Shown here in pieces: positions 45,799 to 53,954 of a DNA stretch of 64,000 nucleotides. The notes beneath the pieces were generated by a model. That model was not told the origin of the DNA. It made no database searches and worked only from the letters and a program-made list of their open reading frames with translations. Every line of letters begins with the position of its first letter. The stretch's first letter is position 1. A program made the translations under genes and the position numbers. The stretch spans positions 248,001 to 312,000 of the forward strand of contig NZ_FONS01000006.1 in NCBI RefSeq assembly GCF_900112985.1, in the 5' to 3' direction. Source of the stretch: Pedobacter antarcticus. GTDB taxonomy: Bacteria > Bacteroidota > Bacteroidia > Sphingobacteriales > Sphingobacteriaceae.

Positions 45799-45831
45799 GA
45801 CATTTATCACAAATACCTGGTGATAAATGTC
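45799..45831. promoter_or_regulatory. 12-bp inverted repeat, likely Crp/Fnr operator
   Basis: GACATTTATCAC (45799-45810) and GTGATAAATGTC (45820-45831) are perfect inverted copies around 9 bases, between the divergent DJ-1 gene (start 45753) and the Crp/Fnr gene (start 45907). The symmetry and position suit a dimeric regulator controlling both. Confidence 0.75.
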
Positions 45832-45882
45832 ACAACAGCCACGGTTAATCATGAAATTCGTTTTTTTACGTAATTGAATCAT

Positions 45883-45890
45883 TAATTTTG
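45883..45890 (+). promoter_or_regulatory. -7 box of the Crp/Fnr gene
   Basis: TAATTTTG fits TAnnTTTG 17 bases before the Crp/Fnr start codon, and the operator lies just upstream of where the -33 element would be. A T-rich stretch at 45861-45867 may serve as the weak -33. Confidence 0.5.
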
Positions 45891-45906
45891 TATCCAAATA
45901 GTTGTT

Positions 45907-46470
45907 ATGTGCATAGCCTTAAGGCACCAGTTTGAAGAATTTATCCAGTTAACTGACGAGGAATTCGAATATGTGTGTTCATTTTTTCACGCTACAAAAT
46001 TTAATAAACACTCTCTGATTATCCAGATCGGCGATGTTGTCGACCGGGAATATTTTGTCGTAAAAGGCCTGTTAAAGACGTTTGTTACAGATGAAAACGG
46101 GAAAGAACATATTTTACAGTTCGCCATGGAGAATTGGTGGGTCAGCGATTATCAGGCACTCAATACCAAAGAACGTGCGGGTTTTAATATTGAATGCCTC
46201 GAAGAGGTAGAGATCCTTTATTTTTCACTAGCAGATAAAAACAAACTCTGCGATGAAATGCCTAAAATCGAGCGGTTTTTCAGATTGAAAACAACTTCCG
46301 GGTTCCTAAACCTCCAAAAAAGAGTTATGGTTCTCATTAAAAATGATGCTTTGTCAAGATATAAACAGCTATACGAGCAATATCCCACCCTTTTTCAAAG
46401 AGTACCTAAATCTATGATCGCAGCCTATCTCGGGGTTACCCGCGAAACACTTAGCCGGCTATCTATTTAA
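45907..46470 (+). CDS. Crp/Fnr family transcriptional regulator
   Basis: 187-residue regulator: cyclic-nucleotide-binding-like barrel (about 20-115, with IIQIGDVVDREYFVVKGLLK and ILQFAMENWWVSDYQAL) and a C-terminal winged helix (VPKSMIAAYLGVTRETLSRL, 165-185). The chain ends a few residues after LSRL, slightly short but as in other Bacteroidota members. No iron-sulfur Cys cluster is visible, so Fnr-type oxygen sensing is unlikely. It is divergent from the DJ-1-like gene across a perfect operator, suggesting it controls that gene. Confidence 0.92.
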   Translation: MCIALRHQFEEFIQLTDEEFEYVCSFFHATKFNKHSLIIQIGDVVDREYFVVKGLLKTFVTDENGKEHILQFAMENWWVSDYQALNTKERAGFNIECLEEVEILYFSLADKNKLCDEMPKIERFFRLKTTSGFLNLQKRVMVLIKNDALSRYKQLYEQYPTLFQRVPKSMIAAYLGVTRETLSRLSI

Positions 46471-46718
46471 TTAATGTCCGGGCAACCACCCCATAAACTT
46501 CCGGTCTGAAGAGGCAGGCCTATTTAAACATTAATTCAGATGGCTCAGGTGTGGCGCTGAGTTGGATAACAGGTAGTAGGAATAGAAAACCTCGGTTTCA
46601 TGATACTTGTTAATGACACTATCAGCCAGGACAATGTATCGGCCCTACAGGAAGAATTATACCGTGCAACATTACAGTAGTTTTTGCGTCATCTGCATAC
46701 ACTCTCATTTTGTATTCA

Positions 46719-48560
46719 ATGACACTAAATTTTCGTATCAGCATTCAATTTTATCCAATCTTCCTGGGCATAATATTAACTGCAACAACCGGTAGCTTCG
46801 CACAGCATAAAGCGAATAGCAATGGCAATAGTCTTAAACAAAGTATAGCCCTAATCGACTCTGCATTTCAGCATAATAATGCCGAAGATTTCAATAAACT
46901 TGTTCCTATTAAAGGTGTTCAGGATTTTTACGCCTCCGTAGTTGAGGAAAAGATCAAAAAGCTGTCCGGAAAATCTAAAATCATTCTTGTAAGTAAAGAC
47001 AGTGCCCTTGTCTTCCTGAGTGGAATACTTTTATATGGAAATTCGGGCGATGAAACTAATTACGCTGCTAATTATACCGGCATCTATAAATTCGAGCGGG
47101 TTGCCGGTTCCTGGAGCTTGAAAAGCCGGATCGAGATTGATCGCCTGAATCAAATAAAAAAACATCGTCTTGGAATAAATATTATACCGGGAAAAAGTAT
47201 AACAGTTAAAGATACACTTACAATTGACATCAATGATTCTTACGGGTTTGCAACCAGACTAAACCATACTGCTAAATTGAAGAAACTGACACTTAACGGT
47301 GCTGAAACAGAGTTTTCTTTTGACGCCGGCCTACTTTTGTTAAAAGCGCGCAGGAAGAATGGTCAAACTTTGACTCTAGAGTATAGCATTAACGTTGAAA
47401 GAGAGGAGACGGACAAAAATTCGGCCTATTTTGGAGATGCTTACGGACACCTGCGTAACCAGTATGTCTGGCATCCGTTTTTCAGTTTTTCCAGTCCGAA
47501 TGACCGAGCAGATTTTAGTTTGTACTGCACCATTCCAAAAGCTTACTATCTGGCAACGAGCTTACCCCAAAAAGAAATGGTTATTGGCGGGTCAAGAATA
47601 GTAGAAGCGAAATCCTTAAACCCAACTTTCGGTTTGTCTATTTATTATGATAAAGATTGGGAAGTAAACACATTCAGAAAAGATCATATTGACCTGGTTG
47701 TATATGCAACAAAAGATTTTCTACCAGAAAAGCGGGCATTATATGCAGAATTCTCAAAAAGTTATGATACCCTCCAAAAACACTTCGGGAAGCCGATAGG
47801 TAATTATTTGGGGATTGTCCAGGATAGATCAAATACAGATGGATGGAAAAACAGAAGCAACAGTATTGTTGTGGCCGGTGTAAAAGGAAGTACGCTAATT
47901 ACCGATAAACCTAATCCGAGAGCAACTTTTGGACACGAGGTCGCACATGGCTGGACAAATCCCACAGGACCTGCAACAAATTTCCTGACAGAAGGATGGG
48001 CAACTTATGCAGAATCAATACTCTTAGCTTCGGTTTACGGAGATTCCATAACAACCACATTTTTTAAATCTCAAAAGCAGAATTATTTCAATGGAAAATT
48101 TGATGGGAAGAGTTCTCTCTGGGAAGACTATAGTAACAACGGGGTTTCCTATGCAAAAGGGGCCTGGTTATTTTATATTTTATCACATCAGTTGGGTAAA
48201 AAACATCTTTCCACAGCAATGACAAACTTTATTCAATCGGGAGATCAGTCGATTAAGTCCTTTACAAGCCATTTAAGTGCTGTTGCTCAAAGTGACATGA
48301 AACCTTTCCTCAACTCCTGGTTAAAAAGTAAAGAAATCCCGGTATTAGAAATTCTTCAGTCCGGGAATAGTATTGAAATCCTTCAGGCTGGAGATCTGTT
48401 CCTGTTTCCATTGGAATTTAAGATCAGATTGAAAGATGGAACCTATCTAACCAAAACCATAAATATGCAGACTAAGGAGCAGACATTAACGATATCTGAA
48501 GGCGTGATTGAGAGCTTCATAGTCGATCCCGGCAGCAAACTTTTGTTTACTATGAAATAA
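46719..48560 (+). CDS. M1-like zinc metallopeptidase, exported
   Basis: 613 residues from the ATG at 46719 (the frame extends three codons further). A signal peptide runs to about GSFAQ. A beta-rich N-terminal domain spans about 30-320. The catalytic domain has HEVAH at 406-410 with the third ligand Glu in LTEGWATYAES at 425, the gluzincin HExxH-18-E arrangement of M1-family aminopeptidases. A C-terminal helical part (SWLKSKEIPVLEIL) follows. No GAMEN exopeptidase motif is evident. The stop overlaps the end of the UbiA gene by 11 bases (convergent). The preceding 46471-46718 holds nothing recognisable. Confidence 0.87.
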   Translation: MTLNFRISIQFYPIFLGIILTATTGSFAQHKANSNGNSLKQSIALIDSAFQHNNAEDFNKLVPIKGVQDFYASVVEEKIKKLSGKSKIILVSKDSALVFLSGILLYGNSGDETNYAANYTGIYKFERVAGSWSLKSRIEIDRLNQIKKHRLGINIIPGKSITVKDTLTIDINDSYGFATRLNHTAKLKKLTLNGAETEFSFDAGLLLLKARRKNGQTLTLEYSINVEREETDKNSAYFGDAYGHLRNQYVWHPFFSFSSPNDRADFSLYCTIPKAYYLATSLPQKEMVIGGSRIVEAKSLNPTFGLSIYYDKDWEVNTFRKDHIDLVVYATKDFLPEKRALYAEFSKSYDTLQKHFGKPIGNYLGIVQDRSNTDGWKNRSNSIVVAGVKGSTLITDKPNPRATFGHEVAHGWTNPTGPATNFLTEGWATYAESILLASVYGDSITTTFFKSQKQNYFNGKFDGKSSLWEDYSNNGVSYAKGAWLFYILSHQLGKKHLSTAMTNFIQSGDQSIKSFTSHLSAVAQSDMKPFLNSWLKSKEIPVLEILQSGNSIEILQAGDLFLFPLEFKIRLKDGTYLTKTINMQTKEQTLTISEGVIESFIVDPGSKLLFTMK

Positions 48561-49419
48561 AAAACAGCCATCCAAAATAAATAAGCATGAGGCTGGCACT
48601 CAGTAATGTCATACGCATCGTATTTTCATAACTTGCATTTTTACCGTCTTTCATACATTGATAAAACCACCACAAAAAATAAAGTATCAACGGAATTGCA
48701 AAGGCTATAAAAACATAGAATTTGAATAATTGATGCTGCGTCCCCCAATAATAATATAACAGGAAAAATCCGGCTGAAAATACGATTGCAGAAAAGACAA
48801 AAGATCCGGGAATACCCAGAAGTATACTGAGGGTCTTATCCCCTCTTTTAGTATCTTCTTCATGTTGATAGATCTGCGTAAGCGGATAAGAAGCACCTAT
48901 CAGACAAGAGCAGATCATTCCAGCTATGAAAATAGCTATACTGAACTGACCGGAATTGGATGAAACTCCTTTGTAACACGCATAATAAATGAAAAAACCC
49001 TGAAAAATAAAGATCACCAAAAAACTTAAAACAGGATACTTTTTTATTCTGATCTTAGGGTGACTGTAAGCTTTGGAAAACGAATTATAAACTATCATTG
49101 CAATTGCGAACTCTATATTTACCAATAGCGCAAGCGCCACGCCGGCCCATTCCAATATGACGGCGGTTTCAAACAAAGACTTATTTACCTGTGGCGGAGT
49201 TTTCAACAAGGCAATGCTCCCCTGGTCCTTATCGAAATAACTATTGTAGGCATTGCTTGCCGGGTATATGAACAAATGCAGTATAAAGAAAACCAGTATG
49301 GCTTTCTGATTGTTAATAGCAGGAGCCTGGGAAAGTGCAAAAAGAAAGATGGGAAGCAGGAAGAGTGAAAATGGAAGTCGTAAATGTAAAAGTACCGATC
49401 TTATATTTCCTGAAACCAT
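48550..49419 (-). CDS. UbiA family prenyltransferase
   Basis: 289-residue inner-membrane aromatic prenyltransferase with about nine hydrophobic helices. The two Mg-diphosphate sites are present: NAYNSYFDKDQGS (residues 56-68) and YQHEEDTKRGDKTLSI (about 186-201), the latter with the DxxxGDKT-like second motif. UbiA enzymes attach an isoprenoid chain to an aromatic or quinone core. It is divergent from the type III polyketide synthase with only 40 bases between starts, so they probably share a bidirectional promoter, and the polyketide product is a natural acceptor. This pairing is inference; menaquinone or heme-A roles seem less likely given the neighbours. Confidence 0.88.
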   Translation of the reverse strand: MVSGNIRSVLLHLRLPFSLFLLPIFLFALSQAPAINNQKAILVFFILHLFIYPASNAYNSYFDKDQGSIALLKTPPQVNKSLFETAVILEWAGVALALLVNIEFAIAMIVYNSFSKAYSHPKIRIKKYPVLSFLVIFIFQGFFIYYACYKGVSSNSGQFSIAIFIAGMICSCLIGASYPLTQIYQHEEDTKRGDKTLSILLGIPGSFVFSAIVFSAGFFLLYYYWGTQHQLFKFYVFIAFAIPLILYFLWWFYQCMKDGKNASYENTMRMTLLSASLMLIYFGWLFFIS

Positions 49420-49459
49420 AAATTGATATATAATCTGAATTTACGAAAACAATTCGAAG

Positions 49460-50563
49460 ATGACTAGCATTATTTCCGCGATAGGTACCAGTAACCCAGC
49501 CAATAAATTTACACAAACCCGGATCCTCGAATTTATGATTGACGCTCATGAGCTTGATGCAATCAACTCTAGCCGCCTGGAAAAGCTATACCAGTCATCC
49601 GGTATTGCGTACAGGCATTCAGTCATCAGTGATTTCGGAAAGCGTAAAGGAGCGTATACTTTCTTTGGCAACAATAATAGTCTGGAACCTTTTCCAACCA
49701 CATCTGTGCGCGGAAATTTATATGAACGTACTGCGCTGCCACTATGCCTGGAGGCCGTTGATAACTGTTTGAAACCTATTAATTTTCCGGCCGCAGCCAT
49801 CACTCATTTAATTACAGTAAGCTGTACAGGAATGTACGCCCCGGGGCTGGATATTGAGCTTGTGGAAAGTCTGCAGCTTAATCCTTCGGTAGAACGCAGC
49901 TGTATTAATTTCATGGGTTGTTATGGTGCATTCAATGCCCTGAAAATAGCTGATTACATTTGCCGGGCTCAGCACGACGCCAAAGTTCTGATAGTAGATG
50001 TGGAATTATGTACGCTTCACTTTCAGAAAGAAAGCACCCTGGATAACTGGTTGTCCAATTCGCTATTTGCTGACGGCGCAGCTGCTGTTCTAATACAACA
50101 TACCGATACAACAGATCAAAAACTTTTTGCTATTAAATCTTTTTACACAGAGGTCGTTACCGCAGCGAAAAATGAAATGGCATGGCGTATCGGAGATTTT
50201 GGTTATGAAATGCGGCTCAGTAATAAGATTGCGAAGCAAATAAAATCAGGAATTAAAGGGATCACCGATAATTTATTAAAAAAAGCAAATGTCACATTCG
50301 ATGATATCGGACAATTTGCTATCCATCCGGGCGGGCGGCGGATATTAGAAGTATGTGACGAGGTTTTTTCTTTGGATAGCTCACAAAATGCACATGCGTA
50401 CCAGGTACTTCGCGACTACGGTAATATGTCTTCGGCTACCATCCTTTTTGTTTTGGCCGGATTGGGTATGAAGTTAAAAACACAGCAACGGGAGCAGCAG
50501 ATACTCAGCGTCGCTTTTGGTCCGGGTTTAACGTTTGAAAGTATGTTATTAGCTTATGCCTGA
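49460..50563 (+). CDS. Type III polyketide synthase (chalcone/alkylresorcinol synthase fold)
   Basis: 367-residue condensing enzyme. The thiolase-fold catalytic triad is readable: Cys122 in VSCTGMYAPGLDIELV, His289 in FAIHPGGRRILE, and Asn322 in DYGNMSSATILFVL. It extends a starter acyl-CoA with malonyl-CoA and cyclises the chain to a pyrone, resorcinol or phloroglucinol; the starter cannot be read from the sequence. It overlaps the methyltransferase gene by 8 bases, and that overlaps the FAD oxidoreductase by 4, so the three are a tight operon. Homologues of this trio (srsABC) build methoxy-alkylquinols in Streptomyces. Confidence 0.93.
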   Translation: MTSIISAIGTSNPANKFTQTRILEFMIDAHELDAINSSRLEKLYQSSGIAYRHSVISDFGKRKGAYTFFGNNNSLEPFPTTSVRGNLYERTALPLCLEAVDNCLKPINFPAAAITHLITVSCTGMYAPGLDIELVESLQLNPSVERSCINFMGCYGAFNALKIADYICRAQHDAKVLIVDVELCTLHFQKESTLDNWLSNSLFADGAAAVLIQHTDTTDQKLFAIKSFYTEVVTAAKNEMAWRIGDFGYEMRLSNKIAKQIKSGIKGITDNLLKKANVTFDDIGQFAIHPGGRRILEVCDEVFSLDSSQNAHAYQVLRDYGNMSSATILFVLAGLGMKLKTQQREQQILSVAFGPGLTFESMLLAYA

Positions 50564-51251
50564 TTTTACAGAACGAAGTACGCAAAAAGAGATCATGGAC
50601 AATTTTGCGTTACCGCCGCAGGAGATAGATCCCGTATTGCGGGAACTGGAGATTATAAATAAACTGCTTGGAGGTTTCTCAGTCTTCTACAATGCTTTTA
50701 AGTATATTAAACTGGATAACGGCGACCGTATTTGCGACTGGGGATGTGGCGGTGGTGACAGCCTGAGAGTGCTTCATAAATATTTTTCAACAAAGCAGTT
50801 AAAGCTTAATTTTATTGGAATAGATGCAACACCAGCTGCTATAGCGTTTGCAAATCGTACACATGAAAAAATAAGCAATATTCAATTTAGAAAGGCCGAT
50901 GTTTTGGAGGAAGAGTTTAGGCCAGACGAATTTGACGTCGTCATCAGCAGTTTATTTACGCACCATTTTGACAATGACGAATGGGTAAACCTGATCGGAA
51001 GGATGATATTTTCAGCAAAAAAAGCAGTTGTGATTAATGATCTGCACCGCCACTGGCTAGCTTATTATAGCATAGGAATCTTAACCCGGCTATTCTCCAA
51101 ATCTCCAATGGTACAGCACGACAGCAAGTTATCTGTATTGCGTAGCTTCAGAAAAAAGGAACTGGAAGAACTTTTACAAAGGGCAAATGTCAGAAATTAT
51201 CGCATCAAATGGATGTGGGCATTCAGATGGCAGGTAATTATCTATAAATGA
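50556..51251 (+). CDS. SAM-dependent class I methyltransferase of the polyketide operon
   Basis: 231-residue methyltransferase. The SAM-binding motif I is ICDWGCGGGDSLR (about 59-71), with the acidic D of FIGIDATPAAIAFA following and motif IV-like FDVVISSLFTHHFDNDEW. It begins inside the end of the polyketide synthase gene (8-base overlap), which implies coupled translation and equal dosage. By analogy with SrsB it probably O-methylates the phenolic product before or after oxidation; C-methylation is also possible. Confidence 0.9.
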   Translation: MPDFTERSTQKEIMDNFALPPQEIDPVLRELEIINKLLGGFSVFYNAFKYIKLDNGDRICDWGCGGGDSLRVLHKYFSTKQLKLNFIGIDATPAAIAFANRTHEKISNIQFRKADVLEEEFRPDEFDVVISSLFTHHFDNDEWVNLIGRMIFSAKKAVVINDLHRHWLAYYSIGILTRLFSKSPMVQHDSKLSVLRSFRKKELEELLQRANVRNYRIKWMWAFRWQVIIYK

Positions 51252-52375
51252 AAAACAAACCGGATATATTTATCGTCGGTGGCGGACTGGCAGGTCTTAC
51301 CAATGCCATCCTGCTCAGTAAGTCGGGTTTTGAAGTGAGCCTGGCAGAAAGAAAAAAATACCCATTTCATAAGGTCTGCGGCGAATATGTGAGTAATGAG
51401 GTCTTAACTTTGTTATCGGGCATGGGTGTGCTTCCCGGAGACATAAACGCATCCCATATCTCTAAATTAATAGTGAGCAGCCCTTCCGGAAAATATCTGG
51501 AAGCTGGCTTAACTATGGGCGGATTTGGCATTAGCAGATATACCCTGGATGAAGCTCTGTATCAGATTGCCAATAAACAAGGTGTGAAATTTATTACAGC
51601 TGAAAAGATTACCGGTATCAGTTTTAGTGAAAATAAATTCAGTATATGTTCAGCAGCTCAGGAGTATCAGGCAGATATAGTCATTGGAGCATATGGAAAA
51701 AGGTCCAATTTAGACCAGAAGCTAGACCGCAAGTTCTTCTATAACAGAAGCCCGTATATGGCGGTTAAATATCATATACGCTCAGACTTCGCTAAAGATG
51801 CTATCCGTCTGGACAATTTTGAGGGTGGTTATTGCGGACTCAATAAAATTGAAGATGATCTTTACTGTCTTTGCTATCTTTCAGAAAACAGGCACCTGAA
51901 AAAATATGGTTCCATTGCAGAAATGGAGAGAGAGGTTTTAATGAAAAATCCTTTTTTAAAGGATGTTTTTGAACATTCGGACTTCGTCTGGAATAGACCG
52001 GAAACAATAAATGAGATAGCCTTCGACAACAAACCTTTAATAGAAAATCATATCCTGATGTGTGGCGACACTGCGGGGATGATTACTCCACTCTGTGGTA
52101 ATGGTATGGCTATGGCTTTTCATGCCGCAAAAATACTATCCGAAAATATCATCAACTACTGCAACAATGGATTCGACCATAGAATCCGCATTCAAATGGA
52201 ACAAGCCTATCAACAGCAATGGCAGAAACAGTTCGCATTCCGGTTACGCACAGGAAGGTATATTCAGCGGTTTTTTGGTTCTGAAATTTTATCAGAAGCT
52301 GTCGTAGGAGGGTTAAAGTATTTCCCTGCAATAACACGTTATTTAGTAAAACAAACACATGGCAGCACGATTTAA
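51248..52375 (+). CDS. FAD-dependent oxidoreductase (geranylgeranyl-reductase/monooxygenase type)
   Basis: 375 residues. An N-terminal FAD-binding GxGxxG appears as VGGGLAGLTNAILLSKSGF (about 8-26), then PFHKVCGEYVSNE with the CGE motif seen in GGR-like flavoproteins. A second dinucleotide-type motif is MCGDTAGMITPLCGNGMAMA near 275-295. The start overlaps the methyltransferase stop by four bases (ATGA). In the Srs-type pathway the third enzyme hydroxylates the resorcinol to a quinol. The GGR-like architecture also allows reduction of a prenyl chain, which would fit the adjacent UbiA gene. Confidence 0.88.
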   Translation: MKNKPDIFIVGGGLAGLTNAILLSKSGFEVSLAERKKYPFHKVCGEYVSNEVLTLLSGMGVLPGDINASHISKLIVSSPSGKYLEAGLTMGGFGISRYTLDEALYQIANKQGVKFITAEKITGISFSENKFSICSAAQEYQADIVIGAYGKRSNLDQKLDRKFFYNRSPYMAVKYHIRSDFAKDAIRLDNFEGGYCGLNKIEDDLYCLCYLSENRHLKKYGSIAEMEREVLMKNPFLKDVFEHSDFVWNRPETINEIAFDNKPLIENHILMCGDTAGMITPLCGNGMAMAFHAAKILSENIINYCNNGFDHRIRIQMEQAYQQQWQKQFAFRLRTGRYIQRFFGSEILSEAVVGGLKYFPAITRYLVKQTHGSTI

Positions 52376-52385
52376 AAGCCATAAA

Positions 52386-52413
52386 AAAACCCGGTATATA
52401 ATTACCAGGTTTT
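52386..52413. terminator. Bidirectional hairpin terminator
   Basis: AAAACCCGGTA (52386-52396) pairs with TACCAGGTTTT (52403-52413) with one mismatch and a six-base loop, flanked by A and T runs. It ends the polyketide operon and the opposing Old Yellow Enzyme operon. Confidence 0.75.
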
Positions 52414-52434
52414 TCGAAGAATATGTATATAAAC

Positions 52435-53541
52435 TTAGTCTATTATCAACGCAGCAAGTGCCTCTTTAGAGAATCCTTTCAGTTCATCTGTACGTCCCTC
52501 TTTAATTTTTTTAACCCAGGAAGGATCAGCCAATAAAGGTCTTCCTACAGCAACCAGATCAAAGTCTCCGCGATCCATACGTCTGAGCAGTTCATCTAAA
52601 GAACTTGGATCGGAACTTTCACCTCCAAATGCAGCTAAGAACTCCCCTGTTAAACCTACTGAACCAACTGTAATTGTTGATTTACCTGTGATTTTTTTAG
52701 CCCATCCTGCAAAGTTAAGATCTGAATCTTCAAATTCCGGCTCCCAGAAACGACGTTGCGAGCAGTGAAAAATGTCAACTCCAGCATCAGCAAGCGGGTT
52801 TAGCCATGCCTCCATTTCTTGTGGTGTCTTAGCCAGCTGGCTTGTATAAGCTGAAGGCTTCCATTGTGATAAGCGAATAATCACCGCGAAATCCTCGCCG
52901 ACTTGTTTACGCACTTCTTTAACAACTTCAATACCAAAACGGCTTCTTTCAGCAAGGGTTTTACCACCGTAGCCGTCAGTGCGCAGGTTCGTACCTTCCC
53001 AGAAAAACTGATCAATTAAATAACCATGTGCACCATGGATCTCCACACTGTCAAAACCTAAACGTTTTGCATCAGCTGCAGCTTTTCCATAGGCAATAAT
53101 GGTATCTTCAATATCCTTCTCGGTCATCGTATTACCATTGTTGAAATCCGGACGGTTTAAACCAGACGGGCCTTCAAACGGTTGTGATGGAACCCAGCCA
53201 GATGCATGATTGTCCATAATTCCCATGTGCCATATCTGCGGGGCCATACTACCGCCTGCTGCGTGAACACCGTCTATCACTTTCTTCCATCCTGCCAGGG
53301 ATTTTTCTCCATAGAAATGAGGAATGTTAGCGTCGTTTGAAGACGATACACGGTCTATAACCGTACCTTCAGACAAGATTAACCCGACTTCTCCTTCTGC
53401 ACGTTTTTGATAGTAAGTTGCTACAGCATCTGTAGGAATACCGTCTGGAGAAAATGAACGCGTCATAGGCGCCATTACAATTCTGTTTTTTATGCTCAAT
53501 GATTTCAGGTTAAAGGGCCTGAATAAGCTATCTGTACTCAT
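52435..53541 (-). CDS. Old Yellow Enzyme family alkene reductase
   Basis: 368-residue flavin oxidoreductase (NADH:flavin oxidoreductase/12-oxophytodienoate reductase family), FMN-binding TIM barrel. Marks: IVMAPMTRSFSPDGIP near the N-terminus, PQIWHMG, the substrate-binding SVEIHGAHGYLIDQFFWEGT (His pair), and the late GSVGLTGEFLAAFGG and LVAVGRPLLADPSW. These enzymes reduce activated C=C bonds and nitro compounds with NADPH. It lies 17 bases after an ArsR regulator on the same strand, so it is probably induced by electrophiles through that regulator. Confidence 0.94.
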   Translation of the reverse strand: MSTDSLFRPFNLKSLSIKNRIVMAPMTRSFSPDGIPTDAVATYYQKRAEGEVGLILSEGTVIDRVSSSNDANIPHFYGEKSLAGWKKVIDGVHAAGGSMAPQIWHMGIMDNHASGWVPSQPFEGPSGLNRPDFNNGNTMTEKDIEDTIIAYGKAAADAKRLGFDSVEIHGAHGYLIDQFFWEGTNLRTDGYGGKTLAERSRFGIEVVKEVRKQVGEDFAVIIRLSQWKPSAYTSQLAKTPQEMEAWLNPLADAGVDIFHCSQRRFWEPEFEDSDLNFAGWAKKITGKSTITVGSVGLTGEFLAAFGGESSDPSSLDELLRRMDRGDFDLVAVGRPLLADPSWVKKIKEGRTDELKGFSKEALAALIID

Positions 53542-53558
53542 CTTTTTAATGTATTTAT

Positions 53559-53861
53559 TTAAATTTCTGCGCGGATCATTTGACTAAGAATTTCAAAAGC
53601 TTCCTCATTCCGCTGATAGTACGTCCATTGCCCGACTCTTGTCGATTTAACAAGGCCCGCACGTTGTAATATCACCAAATACTCCGAAACAGTTGACTGC
53701 GTAAGCCCTGCCTTCAGCTGTATTTGGCCAACGCAAACACCATGGTCAAAACCAGCGTGTTGCTTTTGTTCCGGAAAATTCAACTCAGGTTCTTTCAACC
53801 AATTCAGTATCTGCAGTCTTGTTTTGTTTGAAAGTGCTTTGAAGATTTCTACGTGATCCAT
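53559..53861 (-). CDS. ArsR family winged-helix repressor
   Basis: 100 residues from the start at 53861 (MDHVEIFKALSNKTRLQILN), chosen because an operator lies directly upstream and the longer frame would cover it. ArsR core: ALSNKTRLQILNWLKEP (helix 3), then CVGQIQLKAGLTQSTVSEYL (recognition helix), and VKSTRVGQWTYY as wing. A single Cys, at the start of the recognition-helix segment (HGVCVGQI), could sense electrophiles, as for NemR-like control of alkene reductases; no metal site of the CxC type is seen. First gene of a two-gene operon with the Old Yellow Enzyme. Confidence 0.92.
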   Translation of the reverse strand: MDHVEIFKALSNKTRLQILNWLKEPELNFPEQKQHAGFDHGVCVGQIQLKAGLTQSTVSEYLVILQRAGLVKSTRVGQWTYYQRNEEAFEILSQMIRAEI

Positions 53862-53870
53862 AGTGCAAAT

Positions 53871-53894
53871 GTATATCGGAAATTCCCGATATAC
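53871..53894 (-). promoter_or_regulatory. ArsR operator
   Basis: GTATATCGG (53871-53879) and CCGATATAC (53886-53894) are perfect inverted copies around six bases, starting 10 bases upstream of the ArsR start codon. This fits autorepression of the ArsR-Old Yellow Enzyme operon and supports the start at 53861. Confidence 0.75.
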
Positions 53895-53954
53895 CAATTA
53901 ACATGACAGAGATGACGAAAAATTGATAATCACAAATAAATCATTGATATGACT

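Noticed and set aside
46600..46680. 26-codon ORF starting MILVNDTISQDNVSALQEEL
   Set aside because: Protein-like but too short, unsupported by any neighbour, and possibly a chance frame or a remnant I cannot identify.
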